From contig CAZSHS010000005.1 in the NCBI GenBank assembly GCA_964606665.1, positions 91,524-155,523 of the forward strand: 64,000 bases of DNA. The letters are read 5' to 3'. This document shows positions 43,137-51,831 of the stretch, piece by piece; position 1 is the stretch's first letter; each line of letters starts with the position of its first letter. The translations under genes were made by a program, and so were the position numbers. Origin of the DNA: Aved-18 sp964606665 (GTDB lineage: Bacteria; Cyanobacteriota; Vampirovibrionia; Obscuribacterales; Obscuribacteraceae). The notes beneath the pieces were generated by a model, which was not told the DNA's origin, did not search any database, and saw only the letters and a list, made by a program, of their open reading frames with translations.

Positions 43137-44168
43137 TTAGATTTTGTACTTTTCAGTAATTCTGATAACTTCCATTCCGGGCCATTCACTATACGAACTT
43201 TGCCTCTGGTCAAGTCGCATTGAACTGAGGCTTTTATGCAGGTTTATATCCTCAATCATTTCTGCCGCACCGGCAAAATTCGTCGCGGCAAAATCGACAT
43301 CTATTCCATTTTTCTGTGCGAGATGACAAAGCTTAAGCCCTTCTTGCAAGTGTCTGCTGGTTCGTTCATTGAACCGTGGATCATCTGAGCGACGCACTTC
43401 CAGAGCCTCATAAAGAGTCATCCAACTGAAATCATCGAGTTCGGCTTTTTTCAAGCCCAGATGCTTTGCTATACCGAAACTATCCTGGTAAAACTTGGCA
43501 GCTAACGGGTAACGCTTGAATTGATCAGCATTGCCACCCAATTCATGCTTCCACTCCATCATTTCAAAACTATTCGCACCATAAACTTTTTCGATAACCG
43601 CAGTCACTTTCTCCTGCCTAGCAAACCAGCCATTAACCTTACTCTGATCGACTTCTTTTCGATATTTGTCTACCGGACGCCACATTTTATCGTAATCGAC
43701 ATCGCTTCTATAACAATCCGAAAGTAAAGCCCTCCTGGAACCTGGCTTCAAGCACTTGTAGGTTCGTTCAGCAGCCTCTAAATATCCAGCTTTCATCAGT
43801 ATCTTTGGAAAGATATCGAGGGCAAACATAGTAAGACAAGTTAATGACAAAACTGCACCCAGACTTAGTGTTAACACACTCAGACGCGCGTGAAGAGTTG
43901 GTAGAAATATATTCTTTTTCTCGATTGATTTCTTCTTCACCCCTGGAAATTTAGCTTGCAGTTTTCTTAATAGTTTCGCTGTCCATGACTCTTTATCGGT
44001 AAATTCGAGAAGTAAAAGGGCGAAAGGAAGAAACATAAAAATTCGAATTATGTACATCGGAGGTTCGTTGTACAAGATGTTGCCCGAAATCAAACCCGTC
44101 GGCAACAACACCACAAAAAGTAGGTAAGTTCCCAGACAAAATAGCTTCAGTAAGTCGAGATGTTTCAT
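43137..44168 (-). CDS. Membrane protein with helical soluble domain
   Basis: 343 residues. Three transmembrane segments at about 8-30, 38-55 and 94-115, then a soluble mostly helical domain of about 220 residues with TPR-like elements (AKFYQDSFGIAKHLGLKKAEL, SRHLQEGLKLCHLAQKN). The family is unknown. TAAATT sits six bases before the ATG, with GGTGGT between, so the mRNA may be nearly leaderless. The following gene starts one base after its stop. Confidence 0.6.
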   Translation of the reverse strand: MKHLDLLKLFCLGTYLLFVVLLPTGLISGNILYNEPPMYIIRIFMFLPFALLLLEFTDKESWTAKLLRKLQAKFPGVKKKSIEKKNIFLPTLHARLSVLTLSLGAVLSLTCLTMFALDIFPKILMKAGYLEAAERTYKCLKPGSRRALLSDCYRSDVDYDKMWRPVDKYRKEVDQSKVNGWFARQEKVTAVIEKVYGANSFEMMEWKHELGGNADQFKRYPLAAKFYQDSFGIAKHLGLKKAELDDFSWMTLYEALEVRRSDDPRFNERTSRHLQEGLKLCHLAQKNGIDVDFAATNFAGAAEMIEDINLHKSLSSMRLDQRQSSYSEWPGMEVIRITEKYKI

Positions 44169-44174
44169 ACCACC

Positions 44175-44180
44175 AATTTA
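44175..44180 (-). promoter_or_regulatory. TAAATT -10-like element six bases before the ATG at 44168
   Basis: Reads TAAATT, GGTGGT, ATG on the minus strand. It has the same spacing as the other leaderless candidates, though the GGTGGT between could also act as a weak ribosome binding site. Confidence 0.35.
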
Positions 44181-44273
44181 CAGAATTACAGAGGCGTTGT
44201 CTTTCGTATAAATACCTTGGTCATTAGTGAAACCACTAGTGATTAATATGCGTTTAAACCCTACTCTAGAAGT

Positions 44274-46145
44274 ATGAGCAAAGGCGCACTATTTACGATT
44301 TTCACCCTTCGACCATCAGTCAGTTATTTGACTGCCGGAATACTCGTAATCGCGAGCTTGTTTGCTCTAAATCCAAGCTTGATTGACGATGCTGAAATTC
44401 TCGCCCACAGGCTTGTTCAAGAAGTTTCAGCTCCTGCCAACGAGTGCGATTTCGTAAAACTATGGTCAGAGCAAAACGAAGAAAAAATGATTGCTTCGGC
44501 ACTGGGGAAACAGGATTTTGAGACACTCAGCAAAAAGAAAGCGAACATTGGATTTTTGCCATCAGGCGAAGCTTATTCGATTAAAAACAACGACGGTGAC
44601 TGCATACGAGTTTCTGGACTCTTACTCGATTTATCAAAGCGTGATGTTCCTTTCTACAGATTGAATATCAATGTCACGGTCAAAGAGGATTCTGGAAAGT
44701 TCGAAATAAGCAAAGTGAATTTGGCACCAACGTGCAATCAAAACAAATTAACTACGCTTCTCACCCAAGTCGGGGACCATTACTCTGAGATCAGAAACAA
44801 AAATTTTCAGAGCTTAAATACTCTCAAACGAACTTTGGTTTTGGAATCTATCCACAAAGACGAGAATGCAAAAATTGTTCTTGAGGAAATCGTCAAATCC
44901 AATCCGCAATTTTGGCCCGCAATTGTTCGCTATGGTTATCTCAAACATTCCTACGAAATTTTATCTTTAGCTCTAAAAATCAGGCCTGATTATTCTCGCG
45001 CATACTCTTATCGATCCATAGTTTCAGGACAATTTGGTCAACCTGAAAGTATTGCCGACTATCAAAAAGCAATTGAACTTGAACCAGATTACGTTCGAGC
45101 CTGGTGCGAAATCGCCCAATTAAGAGATGATCCCAAACGAAGCGTAAAAGATCTTGAAATTGCGGTGAATCTAAATTCAAATGACGTGATTGCAGTTGCT
45201 GAAAGGTCCGGTTACAACGAACGCGCTGGCAATCTCAAAGAAGCGCTTCAAGACTTGGATTCACTCGTCGCCTTAAAACCCACCTGGTACGAAGCGTATT
45301 TCAGACGTGGCAAATTGAAGAGCAAAATGGGCGATAACAAAGGCGCACTGAGGGACCTCAATTCCGCGATTGAAAAATTCAAAGGAGATGGTGGCGATTA
45401 TTATCTGATTCAGATGCTATATACGCGCGGGTGTGTTTATCGCGAACTTGGCAAAATAGAAGAAGCGATTGCCGATTTCGACAGAATTTCAACGCTCGAT
45501 AATCGCAAAGACGGGTCTTTAACTAAGGCAGAGATGCTTTTTGACGCCGGTAAAGAAAAAGAAGCTAAACGTGCGTGGATGGAAAAAAGTGAGATCGGGT
45601 ATTCCGATTACGGGTTGGTTGGCGTTCCGGCTTCGTTTTTCGATCAAGAAAACGTAAGCAAAAGAAATCGTGACAGATATGCAGAAGCAGTTAAGAAGCG
45701 CTTGAAGAGCGCGGAAGGATATCACAAACGAGCATTAGCCAGACAAAGTGGTGGGGATATAAAAGGTGCAATGTCGGACATTAATGAAGCTATTAAACTA
45801 GAGCCGCATAATTCAGCCTTATATGAAACGCGTTTCGATATTCTTCCGAACTCAAAAGGTGCGCTGAACGATCTTGAAATAGCAATTAAGTTAGATCCGC
45901 AGAACCCTCTTTTAATCCACAAAAGAGCTGGTTTTCGTCGGTATCAACATGACAGGAAAGGTTCGCTCGAAGACGAAAGACTTGCCAAAATATTATGCAA
46001 GAAAAAATATTCGATGAAAGAGATTCGAGAAAATCCGTTTTTGCATGACCTGTATTATGGTTTTCCTGCGCCTAGCCAAGAGTATGACCATACTAGCGCT
46101 TTCATGTATCCCGCGATGAAATCGCAGCATTTTGAGCAATTTTAA
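44274..46145 (+). CDS. Large membrane-anchored TPR protein
   Basis: 623 residues. An N-terminal membrane helix at about 17-34, a beta-rich region (about 50-165), then roughly eight TPR units between 195 and 580. Clear repeats include SRAYSYRSIVSGQFGQPES, IADYQKAIELEPDYVRAWCE, WYEAYFRRGKLKSKMGDNK and GYHKRALARQSGGDIKGAMS. The soluble part would be periplasmic. It resembles other TPR proteins in the window and may be a scaffold. The last 40 residues are not TPR-like. Confidence 0.75.
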   Translation: MSKGALFTIFTLRPSVSYLTAGILVIASLFALNPSLIDDAEILAHRLVQEVSAPANECDFVKLWSEQNEEKMIASALGKQDFETLSKKKANIGFLPSGEAYSIKNNDGDCIRVSGLLLDLSKRDVPFYRLNINVTVKEDSGKFEISKVNLAPTCNQNKLTTLLTQVGDHYSEIRNKNFQSLNTLKRTLVLESIHKDENAKIVLEEIVKSNPQFWPAIVRYGYLKHSYEILSLALKIRPDYSRAYSYRSIVSGQFGQPESIADYQKAIELEPDYVRAWCEIAQLRDDPKRSVKDLEIAVNLNSNDVIAVAERSGYNERAGNLKEALQDLDSLVALKPTWYEAYFRRGKLKSKMGDNKGALRDLNSAIEKFKGDGGDYYLIQMLYTRGCVYRELGKIEEAIADFDRISTLDNRKDGSLTKAEMLFDAGKEKEAKRAWMEKSEIGYSDYGLVGVPASFFDQENVSKRNRDRYAEAVKKRLKSAEGYHKRALARQSGGDIKGAMSDINEAIKLEPHNSALYETRFDILPNSKGALNDLEIAIKLDPQNPLLIHKRAGFRRYQHDRKGSLEDERLAKILCKKKYSMKEIRENPFLHDLYYGFPAPSQEYDHTSAFMYPAMKSQHFEQF

Positions 46146-46166
46146 AAAATGATCAACTCCAGTTAG

Positions 46167-46481
46167 CTACTTCTCAGAATGAAGTTCATTCACCAAAGAC
46201 ATAATTGTGCGTTCTAGCTCGACGATTCGCTGCTCCAACGAACGTGCCCATGCCGGCGAGGTAACTTTTTTACCTTCTTCCTTCTCTAATCGATCAAGAG
46301 TCCACTCGCGGACCATTGACGACACAGGTCTTTTATTCTTCTTTGCAAGCGCATAAAGTCTTTTTATGTCATTACCATCAAGTCTGAAATTGAACTGTCC
46401 TCTTGAGGCAATTGATTCAAGCGCTGCTTCACGCACTCGATTTCTTCTTTTCTCGATTTCATCTTCTTTAGTTCGAGGCAT
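46167..46481 (-). CDS. Ribbon-helix-helix-type antitoxin
   Basis: 104 residues. FNFRLDGNDIKRLYALAKKN followed by RPVSSMVREWTLDRLEKEEG is a ribbon-helix-helix (CopG/BrnA-like) pattern: one strand and two helices. The rest is helical with a C-terminal coiled coil (RSLEQRIVELERTIMSLV) that may bind the toxin or make a tetramer. Its ATG overlaps the toxin stop as TAATG, and a GGAGG lies just before, inside the toxin's last codons, which secures coupled translation. Confidence 0.7.
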   Translation of the reverse strand: MPRTKEDEIEKRRNRVREAALESIASRGQFNFRLDGNDIKRLYALAKKNKRPVSSMVREWTLDRLEKEEGKKVTSPAWARSLEQRIVELERTIMSLVNELHSEK

Positions 46482-46744
46482 TAAAACTCCTCCTTGTGCC
46501 TAATTCTCCAGGTAAAATTGGCTTTTGCTGCGTGAAAAACAAAAATAGATTCGTTAATGTAAGTCAATCCAATCTCCAGCAGAATCCTATTGTTGTCATA
46601 ACCTACAACCATCTCTTGAGTATTTCCAAATCGATCCGGCTCAATTTCAATCCAAAGCGTTGAACCAAACCTATCCGAGAGAACTTGCTCAATCCTCTCT
46701 TTATTGATGCCGTGCTTAAGAGCACTCTTTCGAAACTTCAACAT
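46481..46744 (-). CDS. BrnT-like toxin of a second toxin-antitoxin pair
   Basis: 87 residues from the ATG at 46744, with GGAG seven bases upstream; the frame reaches further to 46792 without support. RKSALKHGINKERIEQVLSD, MVVGYDNNRILLEIGLTYIN and IFVFHAAKANFTWR show the KHGI...VGYD...LEI...HA-K-A pattern of the BrnT-like small ribonuclease toxins often paired with CopG/BrnA antitoxins. The BrnT assignment is by pattern and may be a sister family. Toxin first, antitoxin second, as in BrnTA. Confidence 0.6.
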   Translation of the reverse strand: MLKFRKSALKHGINKERIEQVLSDRFGSTLWIEIEPDRFGNTQEMVVGYDNNRILLEIGLTYINESIFVFHAAKANFTWRIRHKEEF

Positions 46745-46754
46745 AGAAAGCTCC

Positions 46755-46772
46755 GTACAACAATTGTACAAC
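46755..46772. promoter_or_regulatory. Direct repeat at the toxin-antitoxin promoter
   Basis: GTACAAC occurs at 46755-46761 and again at 46766-46772, separated by AATT: an 11-base period, one helical turn. The element lies just upstream of the toxin's ribosome binding site (11 bases before the ATG), suited to cooperative binding by the ribbon-helix-helix antitoxin. TTGTACAA within it is also self-complementary. Confidence 0.5.
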
Positions 46773-46880
46773 AAATAAAAAATCACCACCACAGATTAAG
46801 ACGCTCTCGGGAGTCAAAAAGTTCAATTTCACTTGCCAGTTTATGAATATGCGATTTCTACAAGCCCCCGGAAAACTTGC

Positions 46881-46886
46881 TAAAAT
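46881..46886 (+). promoter_or_regulatory. TAAAAT -10-like element six bases before the ATG at 46893
   Basis: TAAAAT, GAGCAC, ATG. The same geometry as other leaderless candidates; it is the main reason to keep the short frame at 46893. Confidence 0.35.
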
Positions 46887-46892
46887 GAGCAC

Positions 46893-47111
46893 ATGCCTAT
46901 AAAACGCTACTTAATAGCACTAGTTGTGGGTCTAGTGGTCACGAAAGGCTCATCCGCTGCGACTAAAGAAATTGCTCCCAGTAAGACTCTTGCGCTTTCG
47001 CCTCTCAAAAAGACATTCTTTGCGTGCCGGATAACTACGGCGCCAACAACTCTTCCAACATCGCCACTGGAAGCGGACCTTCATCGAGTGCTTTGTTGTG
47101 AAAAGTCATAG
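46893..47111 (+). CDS. Short possible exported peptide (uncertain gene)
   Basis: 72 residues. The first 23 or so look like a signal peptide (MPIKRYLIALVVGLVVTKGSSA-A) and are preceded by a TAAAAT box at the leaderless distance. The remaining 49 residues have no domain. The last 77 bases overlap, on the opposite strand, the end of the DUF885 gene. It could be the remnant of a larger secreted protein cut short by rearrangement. Confidence 0.35.
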   Translation: MPIKRYLIALVVGLVVTKGSSAATKEIAPSKTLALSPLKKTFFACRITTAPTTLPTSPLEADLHRVLCCEKS

Positions 47112-48849
47112 CATCAAAATCTTTGCCTTTTAGTTTCTCTTGCTTTGCGCGCAGATTCTGCCATTCGCGCATGCCGACATAGTAAGAAGGCAAATGACAC
47201 GAACTCAATTTCACTCGCTTCAATTTATTTTGCGCTTCAGCCATATTCTGAAACGCACCTTTCATCATCAACTCGATTGCTTCCTGGTCTGTCATCTTGG
47301 TCGTATGCATTTTGATATCGAGCATTGTGTTAGTAATTAAACGCAGACGAATCTTATGCATGCACAATTTATATTTGGGCTCATCTTGCATAAAACCTGC
47401 GTTCATCATTTCTTGAGCGATATATTCAGCCCAGCCTTCTACATAGGCTTCGTTGCGGAAAGTGGCTCGCAATAAGCGTCTATGGACGGGCTGCATAGCG
47501 TTAAGTCTCTCAGATTGTATGTAGTGTCCTGGCAATGCCTCATGAATCACAAGCCATTTGAGTGTGTAATTGTTGTACTCACACAAAAGCGATTCGGCTT
47601 TATCATCGGGCATCGAAGCGGAAATAGGCATAACCCAAAAGTCTGCAGCAACCTGCGGCTCAAGTGGAGGCGCACTGTTCAAGCCCGCAAACGTATGCCA
47701 GTTATAAAAATCGCTGGCAGGAACGACACGGAGATTCATCCGCTTGTTCAGGCTAACGAGTTTGGATTTAGTGACAAACTTTTTCACCTCGTCCAAATCT
47801 GCGCGAATAGTTTCCATCAACTGAGTTCGCTCGGGATGCTCAGTCGAGATGCGCTCAAGCACTGCGCCAATTATTCTATTTTGTCTGTCCTCCGCGCCTT
47901 CGTTGGGATTGTTCAAAGGAACTGAAAACATTTTGGCATACATCGGCTCTGCCAAGGTGAGCATTTGCGCTCGCACTTTTTTAAATTCCGCTTCGCACTC
48001 TGCAAGCACTTGTTCAGGAGTCGAGCCACTATCGAAAAAGAGAGCAAACTTTTTATCATACAGGTCTTTACCCAGACGCCAGCCGTCATCAGGCTCGCTT
48101 GCAGGCAAGTTTGCTCTCTGCGCCTTCAGCCACTGGCTATATTGGCGCAACTCTTCTGCTGCAATTTGTGACGCTCTAGTGAATTCAGGTTCGTTGACAG
48201 TCCCACGCGGAACGTATCGCGGTAAAGTTTGCTCAATAGCTCCAAGTGCATTGTCGGTGGCGCCAATACCGCTTTCTATAAGAAACGGCGAAGTCACTTG
48301 CAATACTTCTTTGGCTTGTTTTATGGCGCGAGGAACTTGTTTAAGACGCGAGATAACATATCTTTGTTTTTGATCTAGAGAAAAATCCGGTGCGCGAAGA
48401 GGTTGGATTACAGCCGTTGCAACCATCATAGGAAGCTGAACGGGGTCGCGAGCATAAGACTTAATACTTGTGTACTCGAGCAAGTTCTGCGCAATCTGGT
48501 TATCTATCAATTTCCAGTCGGCAAGCTCTTCTTTGTCCAGAGTCTTAAAATCAATTTCGCGTTTAAACTTATCACGCCAATTTGTGTAGAACTTTATTTG
48601 TTGCTGCATCTGCTCGCCGCTTAGATTATCCAGCTCGCCATCGAGTTCAATAATTATTTTTGCTTGTTTGTGCACATGCTTGTGATAACCTGCGCAGGTA
48701 GCCAGATTTGGACGATTAGCCAGTGACTCGTACATAAAGTTTTGACTTAGCTCAGTAAATTTTTTGTTCTCAGCCAATGCCGAGATTGGCATTGAGACTG
48801 CAATTGCAATTGCCAAAACAGTAGCTTTGACTTTCAATACTTGCCTCAC
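47035..48849 (-). CDS. DUF885 putative zinc metallopeptidase, copy 1
   Basis: 604 residues from a GTG with GAGTAGGTGAGG around it. The signal peptide ends ALA-E near residue 26. The DUF885 hallmark HEALPGH (a HExxxGH zinc site) lies in the C-terminal half, followed by RNEAYVEGWAEYIAQ with the third ligand Glu. The flanking helices match the paralogue encoded just upstream. Members are periplasmic carboxypeptidase-like enzymes in many bacteria; the substrate is unknown. It begins nine bases after its paralogue and forms one operon with it. Confidence 0.85.
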   Translation of the reverse strand: MRQVLKVKATVLAIAIAVSMPISALAENKKFTELSQNFMYESLANRPNLATCAGYHKHVHKQAKIIIELDGELDNLSGEQMQQQIKFYTNWRDKFKREIDFKTLDKEELADWKLIDNQIAQNLLEYTSIKSYARDPVQLPMMVATAVIQPLRAPDFSLDQKQRYVISRLKQVPRAIKQAKEVLQVTSPFLIESGIGATDNALGAIEQTLPRYVPRGTVNEPEFTRASQIAAEELRQYSQWLKAQRANLPASEPDDGWRLGKDLYDKKFALFFDSGSTPEQVLAECEAEFKKVRAQMLTLAEPMYAKMFSVPLNNPNEGAEDRQNRIIGAVLERISTEHPERTQLMETIRADLDEVKKFVTKSKLVSLNKRMNLRVVPASDFYNWHTFAGLNSAPPLEPQVAADFWVMPISASMPDDKAESLLCEYNNYTLKWLVIHEALPGHYIQSERLNAMQPVHRRLLRATFRNEAYVEGWAEYIAQEMMNAGFMQDEPKYKLCMHKIRLRLITNTMLDIKMHTTKMTDQEAIELMMKGAFQNMAEAQNKLKRVKLSSCHLPSYYVGMREWQNLRAKQEKLKGKDFDAMTFHNKALDEGPLPVAMLEELLAP

Positions 48850-48857
48850 CTACTCGA

Positions 48858-50648
48858 CTAATTGACTAGTTTTTCAACAACCGGCACCGGCAGCGGACCT
48901 TGATCAAGCACTAAATCGTGAAACTTGAGCAAGTTGAAATTTTTGTGCTTATCTTGGTAATTTTTTCGAAAAGCAAGCCACTCTCGAAGACCGGCATAAT
49001 ATGTAGGCAATTGGCACGAACTCAATTTGGCGCGGCGCAATTTTCCTTCCGCTTCGGCTTTCGTCTGGAAACCATCACGAATCATCAAATCAAGCGCATC
49101 CTGGTCCGACATTTTCATTGTGTGCATTTTAATATCGAGTATTGTATTTGCAAGCAGACGCAGTCTGATTTTACGCATGGTCAATCTAAACTTAGGATTG
49201 TCTTTCATGTAGCCCTCGTCGAGCATGACCTGCGCGATGTACTCAGCCCAACCCTCGATATACGCGCCGTTGCCGTATAGCGAGCGCAACAAGCGCCGTT
49301 GCATCGGTTTGATATTATTCACATGCTCAAATTGGATGTAGTGCCCTGGCAGTGCTTCGTGGATAGTCAGCCACTTAAGCGTGTAGTTGTTATATTCACG
49401 CAATTTGGATTCAGCTTTGTCGGCAGAATCTTTAGGATCGATTGGTGTGACCCAATACTCGGCACGCGCTTCTGGCTCAAGCGGAGGAGCGCTGTGGAAG
49501 CCGGCAACAGAGTAAATTCCTCGCAAATAAGGCGGCGTTGGAATGACTTTTAAATTGTTGCGCGGACTGAGAGTGACAATTTTTTTGTCGGCGATGAATT
49601 TCTTTATTCCTGCCAAATCTGCCTCGACCGCTTTCAATAGCTGGTCGCGCTTTGGATGTTCGTCCGAGATTTTCTTAAGCACTTCACCGATGATTCTATT
49701 TTCACGAGCAGTGTCGTCTTTGTCTTGAACTTCTTTTTTGCCGAAATATTTCTGGTGCATCGGAGTTGCGATGGCAAGCATCTCGGCACGAACATCTTTG
49801 AATTCGCGCTCTGCACTTTCAAGTAACTCTACAGATGTGACGCTAGTTTCCATAACGTACTTAAATTTCTGATCGTAATTCTGCGCGCCTAGTCTCCAGG
49901 CGTCGTCGCTTCCAGTAAGCTTTTTGTTGGTTTTCAACCAGGTGTTGAAGTCTTTGAGCGCTTTGACGGCCTTCGGTGCAGCCTGCTTATAACGAGCATA
50001 CATAACCGTTCCAGGCTTAATGTCTTTGAGTATTGTTTTTTGAATTAATTCGATATTGCCTTCGTTTTCACTGATTGCGGTGCTTACAAAGATTGGAGGC
50101 GCTTCATTCAAATATTTTTTGCATTGCTCTAATACTCGTGGAACCTGCTCGATGCGCGAAACAACGTGCGCAACTCGCTTCTCTTTAGGCGCATAGTTGC
50201 CTGCCAACGGCTGAAACAATGCGCTTCCGATCATTTCTACTACCACAGTGGGATTGTGTTGATAGTTTTTGATTGCGTCTAGTTCAAGCAGAGCAAGCGA
50301 AATCTGATCGTCGACTAATTGAAAGTCGGCAGCATCTTGCTTATCGAGACTCGCCATAGGCGTCTCGGTCGCAAAGCGTTTGCGCCAGGTCTCGTAAAAA
50401 ACTCTCTGTCCTTGCATGAATTCAGCGCTCATGTCGTCGAGCATTGCATCGAGTTCGAGCACTCTGCCAGACTTTGCGTCCTTGTGCTTGTGATAGCCCA
50501 TTTGCGATGCCGTACTTGGAGATCGCGATAGCGACTCTTTCATAAATTGGTCGCTTAATGCGCTAAATTTTTGGTTGGCAGCTCGCGCTGGAAGCGCCAT
50601 GATCAAGAGTGCTGATGCCAGTAGGATGGTGGTTTTTCGAGTTTTCAT
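48858..50648 (-). CDS. DUF885 putative zinc metallopeptidase, copy 2
   Basis: 596 residues from the ATG at 50648; the open frame to 50690 would add 14 residues before the signal peptide. Signal peptide ending ARA-A. HEALPGHYIQFEHVN and GAYIEGWAEYIAQ give the zinc site HExxxGH and the distal Glu. Clearly homologous to the downstream copy over the full length (for example SAPPLEPEAR against SAPPLEPQVA, EYNNYTLKWL in both). TATACT lies seven bases before this ATG. A tandem duplication with diverging substrate pockets is likely. Confidence 0.85.
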   Translation of the reverse strand: MKTRKTTILLASALLIMALPARAANQKFSALSDQFMKESLSRSPSTASQMGYHKHKDAKSGRVLELDAMLDDMSAEFMQGQRVFYETWRKRFATETPMASLDKQDAADFQLVDDQISLALLELDAIKNYQHNPTVVVEMIGSALFQPLAGNYAPKEKRVAHVVSRIEQVPRVLEQCKKYLNEAPPIFVSTAISENEGNIELIQKTILKDIKPGTVMYARYKQAAPKAVKALKDFNTWLKTNKKLTGSDDAWRLGAQNYDQKFKYVMETSVTSVELLESAEREFKDVRAEMLAIATPMHQKYFGKKEVQDKDDTARENRIIGEVLKKISDEHPKRDQLLKAVEADLAGIKKFIADKKIVTLSPRNNLKVIPTPPYLRGIYSVAGFHSAPPLEPEARAEYWVTPIDPKDSADKAESKLREYNNYTLKWLTIHEALPGHYIQFEHVNNIKPMQRRLLRSLYGNGAYIEGWAEYIAQVMLDEGYMKDNPKFRLTMRKIRLRLLANTILDIKMHTMKMSDQDALDLMIRDGFQTKAEAEGKLRRAKLSSCQLPTYYAGLREWLAFRKNYQDKHKNFNLLKFHDLVLDQGPLPVPVVEKLVN

Positions 50649-50655
50649 GCCGCAA

Positions 50656-50661
50656 AGTATA
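50656..50661 (-). promoter_or_regulatory. TATACT -10 element seven bases before the DUF885 copy 2 start
   Basis: TATACT, TTGCGGC, ATG on the minus strand. Another near-leaderless arrangement, with seven instead of six bases. Confidence 0.4.
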
Positions 50662-50771
50662 CAGCCCTTTTTGGTCGGTGTGTTGAACATAAGTAATCCG
50701 GGATGTTTTGCTTATTGTTGACAACGCAAGCCAAAAGGACCTATTCAACATCGTTCAAAAAGTTCAATCTT

Positions 50772-51806
50772 TTAGTGTACGCTGTCAATCCATTGAAGTG
50801 CAGCCGCAATCACAGGATCATTTGGTGCGCCGCTAGCAATTTTACCCTGATCAATTGTCATGTCGGGGTCAATTGCATTTGGATAAACATTTTTATTACG
50901 ATCGGCTTCGTAGGAGGTAGTCACCATAATGGTTGCGCCATCGCTCAATGTAATTGTTTGGTTTGCTGTAGCCAAACCGCCAGTTCGCTCACCAAAGAAT
51001 CGAGTATTAGTGCGACCTTTGAATGCGATACCGACTGCCTCGCCCGAACTCAAAGTATTTCTATCTATTAGCACCGCAATTGGTGCCACCTCGTGATAGT
51101 CGCTCATTCCGTCAAAAATTGAAAAATTGGCGTGTACACCGCCAATACTCACAACGCCAGCCGCACCTTGCCTGTAATACCAAGGCGTAAAATTCTTTCC
51201 ATAATTAAAGTAACCAATCGTGCCAGCACCAAGAACAGGTCCAATTCCAACAAGCATAGGCCACATGTTGCCGCCACCATTTCCGCGCAAATCAATAACC
51301 CAGCCTTTGACGCCATAGTTGCGACAGCGATTTACCTGCGCTCGCAAAGCCTTGCAATAGTCTTTCAATTTCAATTCATCGCCAGAAATACCTCCAATCA
51401 CCACATGACCTATGCGACCTTTTCGGGACTGAAGAAATCCGCCAGTATCCTGCCTTTGTATAATTTTCCCAGGGCGATTGTCCGCCACTCTTTTTGTTCC
51501 AGCCGGAAAAGGAACCGGTCGCCCCTCAGGCGTCATCATGAAACTATGATTGTCGTTTAGCTGGCTGAGTGCATAGGTTATCGCCGCATAAGTGTCGGAC
51601 GGTTTTGCAGCATTCATCGCCATTGACTGCGCCCGGCGGCGTACGTCTGACCAGCCAACTTTGTCGCGATTTATAGAACGCGATTCGATTTGATTAAGCG
51701 CGTTATTCAGATATTCTTGTGCGTCCTGAGCAAGTGCAGCGCTATTAAGATTGAGCACTAGTGTTGAAGCTAAAACGGCTAAGAAAATATTGGAACCACG
51801 ACTCAT
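50772..51806 (-). CDS. S41-family (C-terminal processing-type) peptidase
   Basis: 344 residues. Signal peptide ending ALA-Q near residue 27. The S41 catalytic domain shows GWVIDLRGNGGGNMWPM and VLIDRNTLSSGEAVGIAFKGR; the nucleophile is the Ser of SSGE. FFGERTGGLATANQTI and LSDGATIMVTTSY complete the fold. There is no PDZ domain, unlike the CtpA type, so it is a short S41 form. It would cleave proteins in the periplasm. TAAAAT lies six bases before the ATG. Confidence 0.88.
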   Translation of the reverse strand: MSRGSNIFLAVLASTLVLNLNSAALAQDAQEYLNNALNQIESRSINRDKVGWSDVRRRAQSMAMNAAKPSDTYAAITYALSQLNDNHSFMMTPEGRPVPFPAGTKRVADNRPGKIIQRQDTGGFLQSRKGRIGHVVIGGISGDELKLKDYCKALRAQVNRCRNYGVKGWVIDLRGNGGGNMWPMLVGIGPVLGAGTIGYFNYGKNFTPWYYRQGAAGVVSIGGVHANFSIFDGMSDYHEVAPIAVLIDRNTLSSGEAVGIAFKGRTNTRFFGERTGGLATANQTITLSDGATIMVTTSYEADRNKNVYPNAIDPDMTIDQGKIASGAPNDPVIAAALQWIDSVH

Positions 51807-51812
51807 TTTGCC

Positions 51813-51818
51813 ATTTTA
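51813..51818 (-). promoter_or_regulatory. TAAAAT -10 element six bases before the S41 peptidase start
   Basis: TAAAAT, GGCAAA, ATG on the minus strand. It predicts a leaderless transcript for the S41 peptidase gene. Confidence 0.45.
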
Positions 51819-51831
51819 ACATCTTGGCTTT

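Noticed and set aside
47849..48373. 174-codon plus-strand frame
   Set aside because: Antisense to the DUF885 gene; no domain.
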